From contig JAZSRP010000033.1 in the NCBI GenBank assembly GCA_045538555.1, positions 1 to 46,452 on the forward strand: DNA of 46,452 nucleotides. The letters run 5' to 3'. The notes beneath the pieces were generated by a model. The model saw nothing but the letters and a program-made list of their open reading frames with translations. It did no database searches and had not been told where the DNA came from. Shown in pieces: positions 6,538 through 14,345 of this stretch. Every line of letters begins with the position of its first letter. The first letter of the stretch is position 1. Source of the stretch: Coliplasma sp045538555 (lineage in GTDB: Bacteria > Bacillota > Clostridia > Oscillospirales > CAG-382). A program made the translations under genes and the position numbers.

Positions 6538-7236
6538 ATGACAATTTTGGCAGAAAAACCTGTTTTGGGCAGTCCTGTTTGCGGTGATCCGATCCTCGCA
6601 GATGAGCTCAAAGACCTGCAGCCCGCCGATGCTTCACAAAAAAAATATCGGCTGTTCAAAAGAGCTTTTGATATTTTGGTTTCTTTTTTGGGACTGATCG
6701 TTTTGTTTGTTCCCATACTTTTGGTTGCGGTTGCGATTTTTGCCGATGATCCCGGAAACGTGTTTTTTTCACAAGAGCGTGTAGGAAAAAACGGAAAATT
6801 GTTCAAGCTTTACAAGTTTCGTACCATGAAGCGGGATACCCCAAAGTATATGGCAACCTCCCAAATCAACGATCCCAGTATCTATTATACCCGCGTGGGA
6901 CGTTTTTTGCGCAAGCTGTCTCTGGACGAGCTTCCGCAGTTTTTAAACGTTTTGAAGGGTGACATGAGCGTCATCGGCCCCAGGCCCTTGATCCAAAATG
7001 AAACAGAGATCCATCAGGCAAGACTGTTTTTTGGAGTCTATACTGTGGCGCCGGGCATCACAGGGCTTGCACAGATCAGCGGAAGAGATATGATCTCCGC
7101 TGCGGAAAAAATCAGACTGGACACCAAGTACGTTGAGAATTACGGTTTTTTCAGTGACTTGAAAATTTTCTTTTCCACCATCCCAAAGGTTTTGGGTGCA
7201 AAGGGTGTTTCTGAGGGAAATTATGCCAAAAAATAA
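6538..7236 (+). CDS. Undecaprenyl-phosphate sugar phosphotransferase (bacterial sugar transferase)
   Basis: 232 residues, a monotopic bacterial sugar transferase that adds a sugar-1-phosphate to undecaprenyl phosphate, the first step of capsule, exopolysaccharide or glycoprotein glycan assembly. One hydrophobic helix (residues ~38-64) follows a short cytoplasmic lead. The conserved motifs KFRTM, LDELPQF and GDMSVIGPRP are all present, as is the PGITGLAQISGR stretch. The protein is the short type, with no extra N-terminal membrane domain. ATG 6538 is preferred over TTG 6532 because AAAGGCGG ends seven nt upstream. It is followed by a GT2 gene, which suggests a small surface-glycan unit, but no flippase or polymerase is nearby. 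Confidence 0.92.
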   Translation: MTILAEKPVLGSPVCGDPILADELKDLQPADASQKKYRLFKRAFDILVSFLGLIVLFVPILLVAVAIFADDPGNVFFSQERVGKNGKLFKLYKFRTMKRDTPKYMATSQINDPSIYYTRVGRFLRKLSLDELPQFLNVLKGDMSVIGPRPLIQNETEIHQARLFFGVYTVAPGITGLAQISGRDMISAAEKIRLDTKYVENYGFFSDLKIFFSTIPKVLGAKGVSEGNYAKK

Positions 7237-7274
7237 TAATTCTGACACACGTACCGTTTTTTGGAGGTTTTGAA

Positions 7275-8051
7275 ATGAACGCCGGCAACGTGTCTGCAAA
7301 ATTCGACCACGGTTTGGTCTCTGTCATAATGCCCTGCTACAATTCATCTCGGTTCCTCAAGCAAGCCATTGACAGCGTGATAGCGCAGACCTATCAAAAC
7401 TGGGAGTTGATACTCATCGACGACTGTTCCGACGACGGCTCAGTCTCAATCGCAGAGGAATACGCAGAGCCCAGAATACATGTTTTGAAAAACGAAAAAA
7501 ACAGCGGTGCCGCCATTTCCAGAAACAACGGTATCAGCCGGGCAAAGGGACGCTGGATCGCTTTTTTGGACAGCGATGATCTGTGGGATCCCGAAAAACT
7601 GGAGCAGCATCTTGATTTTATGATCAGCAACCGTTCCGCTTTTTCATGCACCGATTACACGGTTGTTGATCGTGACAACAAAGCCACTGCTGTTTTTGAG
7701 CCAAAAAAAGACAACTACGGATATAAGGACATACTCAAGCATTGTTTCGTCGGATGCTCTACAGCCATTTACGACACCCAAAAGCTGGGAAAAGTTTTTA
7801 TGCCCGAAGCGGCTGTAAAAAGAGAGGATTTTGCTTGCTGGCTCAGCATTCTGAAAACCGGCGAAACGGTCTCATGCTTGCACCGTAAGCTCTCAAAATA
7901 CAGGGTTTATCAAGGTTCTGTGTCTTCTGACAAATTCAAATTGGCAAAGCTTCAGTGGAACGTATACAGAAAAGTGGAGCATCTCCCCTTTTTCTCCTGC
8001 ATTTACTATATGATGCACTGGGCAGTAAAAGGTTTTTTGAAATACAGATGA
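7275..8051 (+). CDS. Family 2 glycosyltransferase
   Basis: 258 residues. N-terminal GT-A fold: VSVIMPCYN, LILIDDCSDDGS, and the DxD-type motif FLDSDDLW, which bind the nucleotide sugar and metal. The second half has the short amphipathic segment and a possible membrane-associating C-terminus (SCIYYMMHWAVKGF). It resembles WcaA/EpsJ-type enzymes that extend lipid-linked oligosaccharides. A GGAGG lies nine nt before the ATG. It sits 38 nt behind the sugar phosphotransferase with no terminator between them and ends at a strong terminator, so the two form a bicistronic glycan-priming and extension unit. Confidence 0.9.
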   Translation: MNAGNVSAKFDHGLVSVIMPCYNSSRFLKQAIDSVIAQTYQNWELILIDDCSDDGSVSIAEEYAEPRIHVLKNEKNSGAAISRNNGISRAKGRWIAFLDSDDLWDPEKLEQHLDFMISNRSAFSCTDYTVVDRDNKATAVFEPKKDNYGYKDILKHCFVGCSTAIYDTQKLGKVFMPEAAVKREDFACWLSILKTGETVSCLHRKLSKYRVYQGSVSSDKFKLAKLQWNVYRKVEHLPFFSCIYYMMHWAVKGFLKYR

Positions 8052-8055
8052 GAGA

Positions 8056-8080
8056 AAAAGCACATTATTGTGCTTTTTTT
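8056..8080 (+). terminator. Intrinsic terminator
   Basis: AAAAGCACA (8056-8064), TTAT loop, TGTGCTTTT (8069-8077) with further T residues. It ends the sugar transferase/GT2 operon. Confidence 0.9.
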
Positions 8081-8087
8081 GTTTTTC

Positions 8088-8117
8088 TTGCGTGGGGAGG
8101 GATGGTTGTGGTATAAT
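8088..8117 (+). promoter_or_regulatory. Promoter of SDR-sfsA operon
   Basis: TTGCGT (8088-8093), 18-bp spacer, TATAAT (8112-8117), directly after the terminator. Confidence 0.55.
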
Positions 8118-8151
8118 CTTTTTTACAAAAACGACGGAAAGCAGCACAATC

Positions 8152-9057
8152 ATGAGCATACGAAGATGGATTTTTAAAAACACAGAATCATTAAAAGGCA
8201 AAAAGATCGCAGTAACCGGATCCACGGGCGGGCTGGGCAGAGAGCTGTGTGCGTATATCGGATCCCTTGGCGGCGATATGATACTTCTTGACCGCAACAA
8301 AGAAAAATCAGAGCAGCACAAAAAAGAGCTGACAGAGCGGTACAGCGTGGCGGTGGAATGTATTTTTCTTGATCTTGAGGATATAAAAAGCGCCGGAGCC
8401 GCAGTGGAGCGATTGAAAAAAGAGCAGATCGACGTTTTTGTGCACAATGCAGGAGCATACAGTGTTCCGCGTCTAAGATGCGACAGCGGATATGGCAATA
8501 TTTTTCAGATAAACTTTGCCGCTCCGTACTATATGATCCGCAGTCTGATCCCATGCTTGCGTGAAAAAAACGGGCATGTGGTTGCAGTGGGAAGCATTGC
8601 ACACAACTACTCAAAAACCGATCCCGACGACGTGGATTTTTCTGCAAAAAAAGCCGACTCCAAGGTGTACGGAAACGCAAAGCGTTTTTTAATGTTTTCC
8701 CTACACAAGCTTTTTCAACAGGAAAAAGAAGTCACTCTTTCCATCGTTCATCCCGGTATAACGTTTACAAACATCACCGCACACTACCCAAAGGCGGTTT
8801 TTGCAATCATCAAGCACCCCATGAAAATTATTTTTATGCATCCGAGAAAAGCGGCTCTTTCCCTGCTCAGAGGCATTTTTGAGGCCACGGAATACTGCAC
8901 TTGGATCGGTCCCCGCTTTTTTGGCATCTGGGGCAAGCCAAAGAAACAAAAGCTGAGCACCTGCTCCCATGAAGAGCAAATCCGTATTTTTGAAACAGCG
9001 GAATCGGTGCTTGCGAAATGCCGTGACTGTGCGGAGGGAAAAAAAATACAGGTATGA
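8152..9057 (+). CDS. Short-chain dehydrogenase, retinol-dehydrogenase-like
   Basis: 301 residues. Nucleotide-binding TGSTGGLG (~21-28), HNAG, the catalytic Ser (VAVGSIAHN) and YGNAK (YxxxK) are all in place. The C-terminal ~90 residues, with a KHPMKIIFMHPRKAALSLL helix, are longer than in FabG-type enzymes and resemble the lipid- or retinol-type SDR subgroup. The substrate is unknown. ATG 8152 is downstream of the promoter; the ribosome binding site (GGAAA) is weak. The gene overlaps the start of sfsA by four bases (ATGA), implying translational coupling. Confidence 0.85.
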   Translation: MSIRRWIFKNTESLKGKKIAVTGSTGGLGRELCAYIGSLGGDMILLDRNKEKSEQHKKELTERYSVAVECIFLDLEDIKSAGAAVERLKKEQIDVFVHNAGAYSVPRLRCDSGYGNIFQINFAAPYYMIRSLIPCLREKNGHVVAVGSIAHNYSKTDPDDVDFSAKKADSKVYGNAKRFLMFSLHKLFQQEKEVTLSIVHPGITFTNITAHYPKAVFAIIKHPMKIIFMHPRKAALSLLRGIFEATEYCTWIGPRFFGIWGKPKKQKLSTCSHEEQIRIFETAESVLAKCRDCAEGKKIQV

Positions 9058-9731
9058 AATACGACAACATTATTTTCGGAACATTTGTCGAGCGCCCAAA
9101 CCGTTTTGTTGCAAAGGTGCTGATAAACGGTGTGGAGCACACCGTCCACGTAAAAAACACAGGTCGTTGCAAGGAGCTGCTGACCCGTGGATGCCGCGTG
9201 GTGCTTGCAGAATCGGTCAACAGCACTTCCAGAAAAACAAAATACGATCTTGTGGCGGTATACAAAAACGGCGAGACGCTTTTCAACATTGACAGTCAGG
9301 CACCCAACAGGGCGGTCCGGGAATGGATTGAGGAATCACGGCTTTTTGACACAGTCAAGCCGGAGCACACCTTTGGATCATCCCGCATTGACTTTTTTAT
9401 GCAGCGGGAGGACAAAAAATATTTGATGGAGGTCAAGGGCTGTACTCTTGAGATCAACGGTGTGGGATATTTTCCCGATGCGCCCACGGAAAGAGGAGTC
9501 AAGCATCTGAAAGAGCTTGTTGCGGCAAAGCAAGCGGGCTATGATTCCTTTGCCGCATTTGTGATTCAGGCAGAGGGCATTACAGAGGTGCGTCCCAACG
9601 GAATCACACACCCTGCATTTGCCCATGCATGGGATGAGGCGCTGTCAGCGGGAGTAAAAATACTGTTCCTCCCCTGCCGTGTAACCCCCGATAGCATCCG
9701 AATCACGGAAAATCCCAATATTTTGCTGTGA
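9054..9731 (+). CDS. sfsA: SfsA family DNA-binding/nuclease-like protein
   Basis: 225 residues, matching SfsA along the whole length. An N-terminal OB-like domain (FVERPNRFVAKVLING, then HVKNTGRCKELL) is followed by a nuclease-like domain with SRIDFFM and YLMEVKGCTL (the D...ExK signature of PD-(D/E)XK enzymes) and YFPDAPTERGVKHL. SfsA was named as a regulator of sugar fermentation in E. coli, but its structure and motifs indicate a nucleic-acid-acting enzyme. The start overlaps the SDR stop by four nt. No functional link between the two is evident. Confidence 0.93.
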   Translation: MKYDNIIFGTFVERPNRFVAKVLINGVEHTVHVKNTGRCKELLTRGCRVVLAESVNSTSRKTKYDLVAVYKNGETLFNIDSQAPNRAVREWIEESRLFDTVKPEHTFGSSRIDFFMQREDKKYLMEVKGCTLEINGVGYFPDAPTERGVKHLKELVAAKQAGYDSFAAFVIQAEGITEVRPNGITHPAFAHAWDEALSAGVKILFLPCRVTPDSIRITENPNILL

Positions 9732-9750
9732 TTATTGGCATATACGGCTA

Positions 9751-9779
9751 TTGAACTCACGGCGTTTTTGTGTTACCAT
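9751..9779 (+). promoter_or_regulatory. Promoter of yitT-type gene
   Basis: TTGAAC (9751-9756), 17-bp spacer, TACCAT (9774-9779) with extended TGT just before the -10. Confidence 0.45.
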
Positions 9780-9813
9780 TTCTAAGATATGATTTTTAAG
9801 GATTGATTTTTGA

Positions 9814-10698
9814 TTGAAGAAAAGCTTTTTTGAAGACCTCAAATCACTGAGCGTCAAGAATTTTTTGTTTTTGTTTGCGGCGGGATGCATAAATGCTTTT
9901 GGCGTCAACATCTTTTTGGCCCCCGTCAAGCTGTATGACAGCGGCATATCCGGAACCTCCATTCTGCTGTCGCAGATAACCCCGGAATATATGACACTGT
10001 CTCTGTTTTTGCTTATTCTGAACATTCCCCTATTTTTGTTTGGGCTCAAAAAGCAGGGAACTGTTTTTACAGTCTATTCCATATTTACCGTGACGGTATA
10101 TTCCGTCGGCTCATGGCTCATCACCGACATTTTGCCCATTGACGTCAGCATGGCATCGCCTCTGGCGGGCGAGGATCTGCTGTTGTGTGCACTTTTTGGC
10201 GGTGTGATCTCCGGCGTCGGAAGCGGTATGACCATCAGATACGGCGGCGCAATAGACGGCGTTGAGGTTATGGCAGTTATTTTTGCAAAAAAGCTCAACA
10301 TCACCGTAGGAACCTTTGTGATGATATACAACGTGATTCTCTACGTGGTGTGCGGTATCGTCATCAACAGCTGGATTCTTCCTCTGTATTCTATTGTTAC
10401 GTACGCAGCGGGACTCAAGGCAGTGGACTTTGTTGTAGAAGGTTTTGACAGATCAAAAGAAGTGATGATCATAACAGACAAGCCCGATGACATGAGAACC
10501 GCTCTCATGGAGGCATTTGAGTGCGGCACCACCATTATCAATGCAAAGGGCGGCTACTCAAACGCGGACAAAAACATCATATATTTTGTGGTGAACAGAT
10601 TTCAGATCTCAAAAATGCGTGCAATCATCCACAAATGTGATCCAAAAGCTTTTGTGACAATCAGCGACGTTGCCGACGTTTTCAAAAGCAACGATTGA
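9814..10698 (+). CDS. YitT family membrane protein (DUF161 + DUF2179)
   Basis: 294 residues. About five hydrophobic segments up to residue ~200 form the YitT_membrane domain (starting FLFLFAAGCINAFGVNIFLAPVK, with GGVISGVGSGMTIRYGGAIDGVEV in the middle). A soluble C-terminal DUF2179 domain begins after GFDRSKEVMIITDKPD and ends at VADVF. Such proteins are thought to be transporters with a PII-like sensor domain; the substrate is unknown. The start is TTG 9814, with AAGGA 11 nt upstream; no in-frame ATG is better placed. It is convergent with the SPFH gene and shares a terminator with it. Confidence 0.9.
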   Translation: MKKSFFEDLKSLSVKNFLFLFAAGCINAFGVNIFLAPVKLYDSGISGTSILLSQITPEYMTLSLFLLILNIPLFLFGLKKQGTVFTVYSIFTVTVYSVGSWLITDILPIDVSMASPLAGEDLLLCALFGGVISGVGSGMTIRYGGAIDGVEVMAVIFAKKLNITVGTFVMIYNVILYVVCGIVINSWILPLYSIVTYAAGLKAVDFVVEGFDRSKEVMIITDKPDDMRTALMEAFECGTTIINAKGGYSNADKNIIYFVVNRFQISKMRAIIHKCDPKAFVTISDVADVFKSND

Positions 10699-10702
10699 CA
10701 AA

Positions 10703-10755
10703 AAACAAAAAGCAGGCAGACGGGAATCCATCCCGAATGCCTGCTGTTTTTGTCT
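10703..10755. terminator. Bidirectional terminator between convergent genes
   Basis: AGCAGGCA (10711-10718) pairs with TGCCTGCT (10738-10745), with an inner CGGGA/TCCCG helix. T runs lie on the plus side (10747-10751) and, on the minus strand, opposite the A run at 10700-10710. It can stop transcription from both sides. Confidence 0.85.
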
Positions 10756-10764
10756 GCAAAAAAC

Positions 10765-11712
10765 TTATTCGTTGCCGCCCACAGGAATCATGACGGATGT
10801 ATTGTCATTTCCGGTCATAACCTCGGGGAGCTTTCCGTCCCATTTTGCGATATACTTATCCTTGAGGATGCTTTCGGTCAGAGATTCCTGAACTATGCGG
10901 TTTGCCTCCGCCTCTGCCTCTGCGGCAATCTTTTTTGCCTCCGCCTGCGCTTTGGCGATCTCGATCTCCGCCTGTGCCGCCTCAAGCTTTGCCTCTGCCT
11001 CGGCTTTTGCCTGATTGATCTTGGTCTCGTTTTCGTACTCTGCCTTGAGCTTTGACTGCTCGGCAATCATCTTGTCCTCAACCGCCTGCTCAAACGCATC
11101 GCTGAAATCAATATTTGTAAGAACCACCGCAGAGATGTCCACAAAGTACTCTTCACCAACCGCATCCTTGATGGCAGTCTCTACTGCGGGAGACATGGAA
11201 GCACGGTCGGCAATAATGTCCATTGCCTTGTGCGAGGAAAGGGTGGATTTTGTTTTTTCGATGGCGATGGATTGAATACGGTTTTGAAGTGTCAAAAGAG
11301 ATCCATACTGATTTGCTACGTCAATGATCCTGTCCTCTCTCACACGATACTGAAGCGTCATCTGAATGTTCATGGTCTGAGCATCGGAGGAGTACGCCGC
11401 TGTGGAGATATCAACGTTTTGAACCTTGGTATCATAATAATCGTAAGTATTGGTGAGCCAGAAGGAAAAATACGTGCCGGGAGTCTTGACTTCCTTGGCT
11501 TTGCCCAGGTACTTGACCACCGCAACCTCACCTGTCTGCACGGTCATAAAGCTGGGAGTAACGATAACCGCTGTCAGCACAAATGCCAGTGCCACTACAA
11601 TAAACACGGCAATACCGCTCTTGTTTTTGTTTTTGCCGGCACGGGCAGCAAGAAGCAAAAACACTACTGCAAGTACCGCAAGTGAAAATCCGATAATAAT
11701 TCCGATTGTCAT
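10765..11712 (-). CDS. SPFH/prohibitin-like membrane protein
   Basis: 315 residues. Two N-terminal hydrophobic helices (~3-22 and ~33-52) are followed by an SPFH/Band-7 domain (VQTGEVAVVKYLGKAKEV to AVVLTNIDFSDAF) and an Ala/Glu/Lys-rich coiled coil (~225-285). The end is DKYIAKWDGKLPEVM, typical of prohibitin-like proteins. It should oligomerise on the inner face of the membrane as a scaffold for membrane domains or a protease partner. ATG 11712 has GGAG eight nt upstream. It is transcribed leftwards from a consensus promoter whose sequence is repeated, mirror-fashion, before the DUF1836-NfeD-flotillin operon, so the two SPFH loci may be co-regulated. Confidence 0.92.
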   Translation of the reverse strand: MTIGIIIGFSLAVLAVVFLLLAARAGKNKNKSGIAVFIVVALAFVLTAVIVTPSFMTVQTGEVAVVKYLGKAKEVKTPGTYFSFWLTNTYDYYDTKVQNVDISTAAYSSDAQTMNIQMTLQYRVREDRIIDVANQYGSLLTLQNRIQSIAIEKTKSTLSSHKAMDIIADRASMSPAVETAIKDAVGEEYFVDISAVVLTNIDFSDAFEQAVEDKMIAEQSKLKAEYENETKINQAKAEAEAKLEAAQAEIEIAKAQAEAKKIAAEAEAEANRIVQESLTESILKDKYIAKWDGKLPEVMTGNDNTSVMIPVGGNE

Positions 11713-11745
11713 AAAAATGTTCTCCTTTTTGTTTTCTTTGCTTGC

Positions 11746-11774
11746 ATTATACCACACGGTCACGTGATTGTCAA
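11746..11774 (-). promoter_or_regulatory. Consensus promoter of SPFH gene, twin of the one at 13715
   Basis: On the minus strand TTGACA (11769-11774), 17-bp spacer, TATAAT (11746-11751). The spacer ATCACGTGACCGTGTGG and the preceding GAACCCTC recur at 13707-13743 with only three differences. Confidence 0.9.
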
Positions 11775-11859
11775 GAGGGTTCGACAGATTTTTTGAATTA
11801 TTTTCCTTCGACTTTTTTCGGCATTTTTTTGGCTATTATGACAAATAATTGTTTTTCTA

Positions 11860-11887
11860 TTGTTTTTGTATTCTTTTGTGATATAAT
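11860..11887 (+). promoter_or_regulatory. Promoter of GT80-like lipoprotein gene
   Basis: TTGTTT (11860-11865), 16-bp spacer, TATAAT (11882-11887) with extended TGA. The 28 bases differ at only a few positions from the promoter at 38236-38263, which drives another lipoprotein. Confidence 0.65.
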
Positions 11888-11927
11888 AATAACGCAGTAC
11901 AACTTTTTAAAGAAAGGTTATTTGATT

Positions 11928-13640
11928 ATGAAGAAATTTATTTCTGTCGTTTCGCTTTTGCTGGCAGCACTTTTTGTGCTGACCGCCTGCACTACCGATC
12001 CCGGCAGCACATCCAGTGCTCCCCAGCCCGGCAACGTGACCGTCACCTGTCAACAGGTTGAGGGTACACAGCAGGTGGACATCAAATGGACATCCGATGC
12101 AGAGCTGACAAAGGTCGACGTTACCGTGCTTCACGGCGATCTCACCGTCAGCACCGTTTCTATTGAGGGTGACGCCCTCTCCGCAAAAGAGATCAAAGCA
12201 GACGCTTTTTACGGCAAGCAGCAGATAAAGGTTGATTTTACCTTTGCCAACGGTACGGCTACGTCCAAAACAAGCGACGTTTCTCTCTCTGCCGACGAGT
12301 ATGTTATTGCTCCCGTCTCCGGATCCATGCCCCAGCTTTATTTCACTCTCTATATGAACGAGATCACAGACAACCACAGCATCCCCGCTTTTGTATGGCT
12401 GGCAAGACCCGACAGCTGGAACTGGGACAACCTGCCCGAAAACGTGTTCCCCATGCCCACCGTTGAAAAGAGCGAGGTTCTCACCCACAACAACTATGAC
12501 CGCATGGTTGAGGTCACCGACAAATACATTGAGGAGCTCTTTGCGATCAACCCCGACGCAAAATTCAACCTGTACATCAACGACTACAACTCCTACCTCT
12601 ACCTCAAGCTCCTCACCGCAAACGGTATTCCCGAGGAGAACTACACCGTCACCCTGCTCTCTGATGGCGGCGCATCCTACAATGAATTCAACGCCGCTTT
12701 TAACAGCGAAGACACAGAGTTTGACGCAGATGCAAAATACGCTGATATGGCCTCAAAGCTCAGCACCCTCTACACCGAGGTTGCCGAGGCGAAGGACTAC
12801 AGCGCAGACGGAAGCTTTACTGTTGATACAAGCGAGTTCAGACAGTATTCCTACGTTGCAGCAAAAGAAAAGACCAACATTGAGTGGTGGATCCTGAGAC
12901 CCAGATCAGGGGTTTTGTGTTCACCCGACACCGAATTTATTGATAACGTCCTCAACAACGAGGTCAGCAAAGCACCCTACGATGCAGAAAACAGCATCAT
13001 CGAGGAGCGCAACTTTGCCGCCCCCCTCACCTCTCTGACAGAGGAAGAAGAAAAGGCACTCAAAGCTCTGTACAATTTCAGCAACGAGATGTTTGAGGCC
13101 GCCGATGAGCAGGACAAAAAAGCAATGATGATCCTGGGCTCCTGGGCAAATGCAGAAAACGAGCCCGAGTTTGAAAGCTACGTCAAGTTTGTAAAAGCTT
13201 TTTACGGCGACGAGTTTGTATATTATTATAAAGGACACCCCAACACTCCCACCTCCACCAGCCCCTACAAGCAGGAGCAGCTGAAGGAGCTGGATCTCAT
13301 TGACGTGGAGTCCTCCATCAACGCAGAGCTGATCCTCTTCTTCTATCCCGATATCTATATGTGCGGCTACGCCTCCTCCACTTTCCTCTCTGTTGAGTCC
13401 AGCGAGATGGCGTGTGCGCTGTTTAATATGACCAAAGAGGAAGGAAACTCCTCCACTGCCACAGAGCAGTACTGCGACCTCATCGGCCTCTATGTTTCAA
13501 AGATCACTGATATCGGCAAGTATGATGAATGCACCGAAAAAGACCACGTATACCTCCTTGCAGAGGATAATCACGGTGACGGTTACATCATCTTTGACGG
13601 CACTGCAGACGAGATCGTATTTGACAGCATCAACAACTAA
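11928..13640 (+). CDS. Lipoprotein with GT80 sialyltransferase-like fold
   Basis: 570 residues with a lipoprotein signal (MKKF, hydrophobic run, lipobox LTAC at ~19-22), then a ~70-residue beta domain, then ~400 residues whose motif series matches GT80 sialyltransferases such as Pasteurella PmST1. A TLLSDGG motif places the catalytic Asp at D246, KGHP the acid His at H437, SINAEL a Glu at E467, and ASS the CMP-binding serines at S483-S484. Spacing between H, E and SS (30 and 16 residues) is close to that in PmST1 (27 and 17, from memory). It would thus be a surface-anchored, extracytoplasmic relative, with no obvious CMP-sialic acid supply outside the cell. Function is inferred; a non-enzymatic sugar-binding role is possible. 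ATG 11928 follows GAAAGG. Confidence 0.75.
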   Translation: MKKFISVVSLLLAALFVLTACTTDPGSTSSAPQPGNVTVTCQQVEGTQQVDIKWTSDAELTKVDVTVLHGDLTVSTVSIEGDALSAKEIKADAFYGKQQIKVDFTFANGTATSKTSDVSLSADEYVIAPVSGSMPQLYFTLYMNEITDNHSIPAFVWLARPDSWNWDNLPENVFPMPTVEKSEVLTHNNYDRMVEVTDKYIEELFAINPDAKFNLYINDYNSYLYLKLLTANGIPEENYTVTLLSDGGASYNEFNAAFNSEDTEFDADAKYADMASKLSTLYTEVAEAKDYSADGSFTVDTSEFRQYSYVAAKEKTNIEWWILRPRSGVLCSPDTEFIDNVLNNEVSKAPYDAENSIIEERNFAAPLTSLTEEEEKALKALYNFSNEMFEAADEQDKKAMMILGSWANAENEPEFESYVKFVKAFYGDEFVYYYKGHPNTPTSTSPYKQEQLKELDLIDVESSINAELILFFYPDIYMCGYASSTFLSVESSEMACALFNMTKEEGNSSTATEQYCDLIGLYVSKITDIGKYDECTEKDHVYLLAEDNHGDGYIIFDGTADEIVFDSINN

Positions 13641-13652
13641 ACACCGTTTTTG

Positions 13653-13684
13653 GTCGGACCGTGAAACATCGGTCCGACTTTTTT
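13653..13684 (+). terminator. Intrinsic terminator
   Basis: GTCGGACCG (13653-13661) pairs with CGGTCCGAC (13670-13678), followed by six T residues. It ends the GT80-like gene. Confidence 0.92.
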
Positions 13685-13714
13685 ACAATTTTTTAAAAAA
13701 TCCAAAGAACCCTC

Positions 13715-13743
13715 TTGACAATCATTTGACCATGTGGTATAAT
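13715..13743 (+). promoter_or_regulatory. Consensus promoter of DUF1836-NfeD-flotillin operon
   Basis: TTGACA (13715-13720), 17-bp spacer ATCATTTGACCATGTGG, TATAAT (13738-13743). It is the mirror twin of the promoter at 11746-11774, including the 5' flank GAACCCTC. Confidence 0.9.
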
Positions 13744-13775
13744 CGTGACAAACACAGGAAAGGGAGGAGATGTAC

Positions 13776-14330
13776 ATGATCGACCGATTGCCCGGCACGA
13801 CGGTGGAGCTTTCGGTACACGATGCATCGGCCGCAAAGGAGGTTCTCAGCAACATTTTTATGTGCGGAGGACTGATGCTGTCGCAAGTTTCGGGTCTGAC
13901 AGGACTTGAACCGTATGTTATCCAAAACTGGGTAAAGAGGGGATTTTTGCCCCCGCCTCAAAAAAAGCTTTATTCCAAGAATCAGTTTTGCCGTATCGCT
14001 GTTATCAATATGCTGAAGGATTGTATTCAGCTCGAAAAGATCGCCAGCCTGCTCACCTATATAAACGGTCAGCTTGACGATGAGAGCGATGACATCATCG
14101 ATGACTGCGACCTCTACTGTTATTACCTTGCGGTTATTGCCGGGGTTGATATCAGGCAACTGGACGGCAACGAACTCAAACAACGCATAGACTGTGTTGT
14201 GGAGGATTTTGAGGAACCGTTTCCCGGTGCACGAAAGCGCATCTCAAAGGTTCTTGCGGTGATGTTTCATGCTCATCTGGCATCCGCCATCCGCAAAAAA
14301 GCCGAGGAGATCCTTTCTACTCTCGATTGA
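13776..14330 (+). CDS. DUF1836 MerR-like regulator
   Basis: 184 residues. The central part GLMLSQVSGLTGLEPYVIQNWVKRGFLPPPQKKLYSKNQF is a winged-helix MerR-like DNA-binding region with the conserved QNWVKRG. The following RIAVINMLKD, ASLLTYING and DDIIDDCDLYCYY match the DUF1836 family of Clostridia and Bacilli. ATG 13776 is eight nt after GGAGG; the alternative ATG 13770 is too close. It is the first gene of an operon with NfeD and a flotillin, so it may control this operon and, through the shared promoter sequence, the divergent SPFH gene. No effector domain is recognisable. Confidence 0.85.
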   Translation: MIDRLPGTTVELSVHDASAAKEVLSNIFMCGGLMLSQVSGLTGLEPYVIQNWVKRGFLPPPQKKLYSKNQFCRIAVINMLKDCIQLEKIASLLTYINGQLDDESDDIIDDCDLYCYYLAVIAGVDIRQLDGNELKQRIDCVVEDFEEPFPGARKRISKVLAVMFHAHLASAIRKKAEEILSTLD

Positions 14331-14345
14331 TTTGGAGGTATTTTT

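Noticed and set aside
12391..12897. Thr/Pro/Ser-rich open frame within the GT80-like gene
   Set aside because: It is an alternate reading of a well-supported gene, with low-complexity composition from codon bias and no ribosome binding site.
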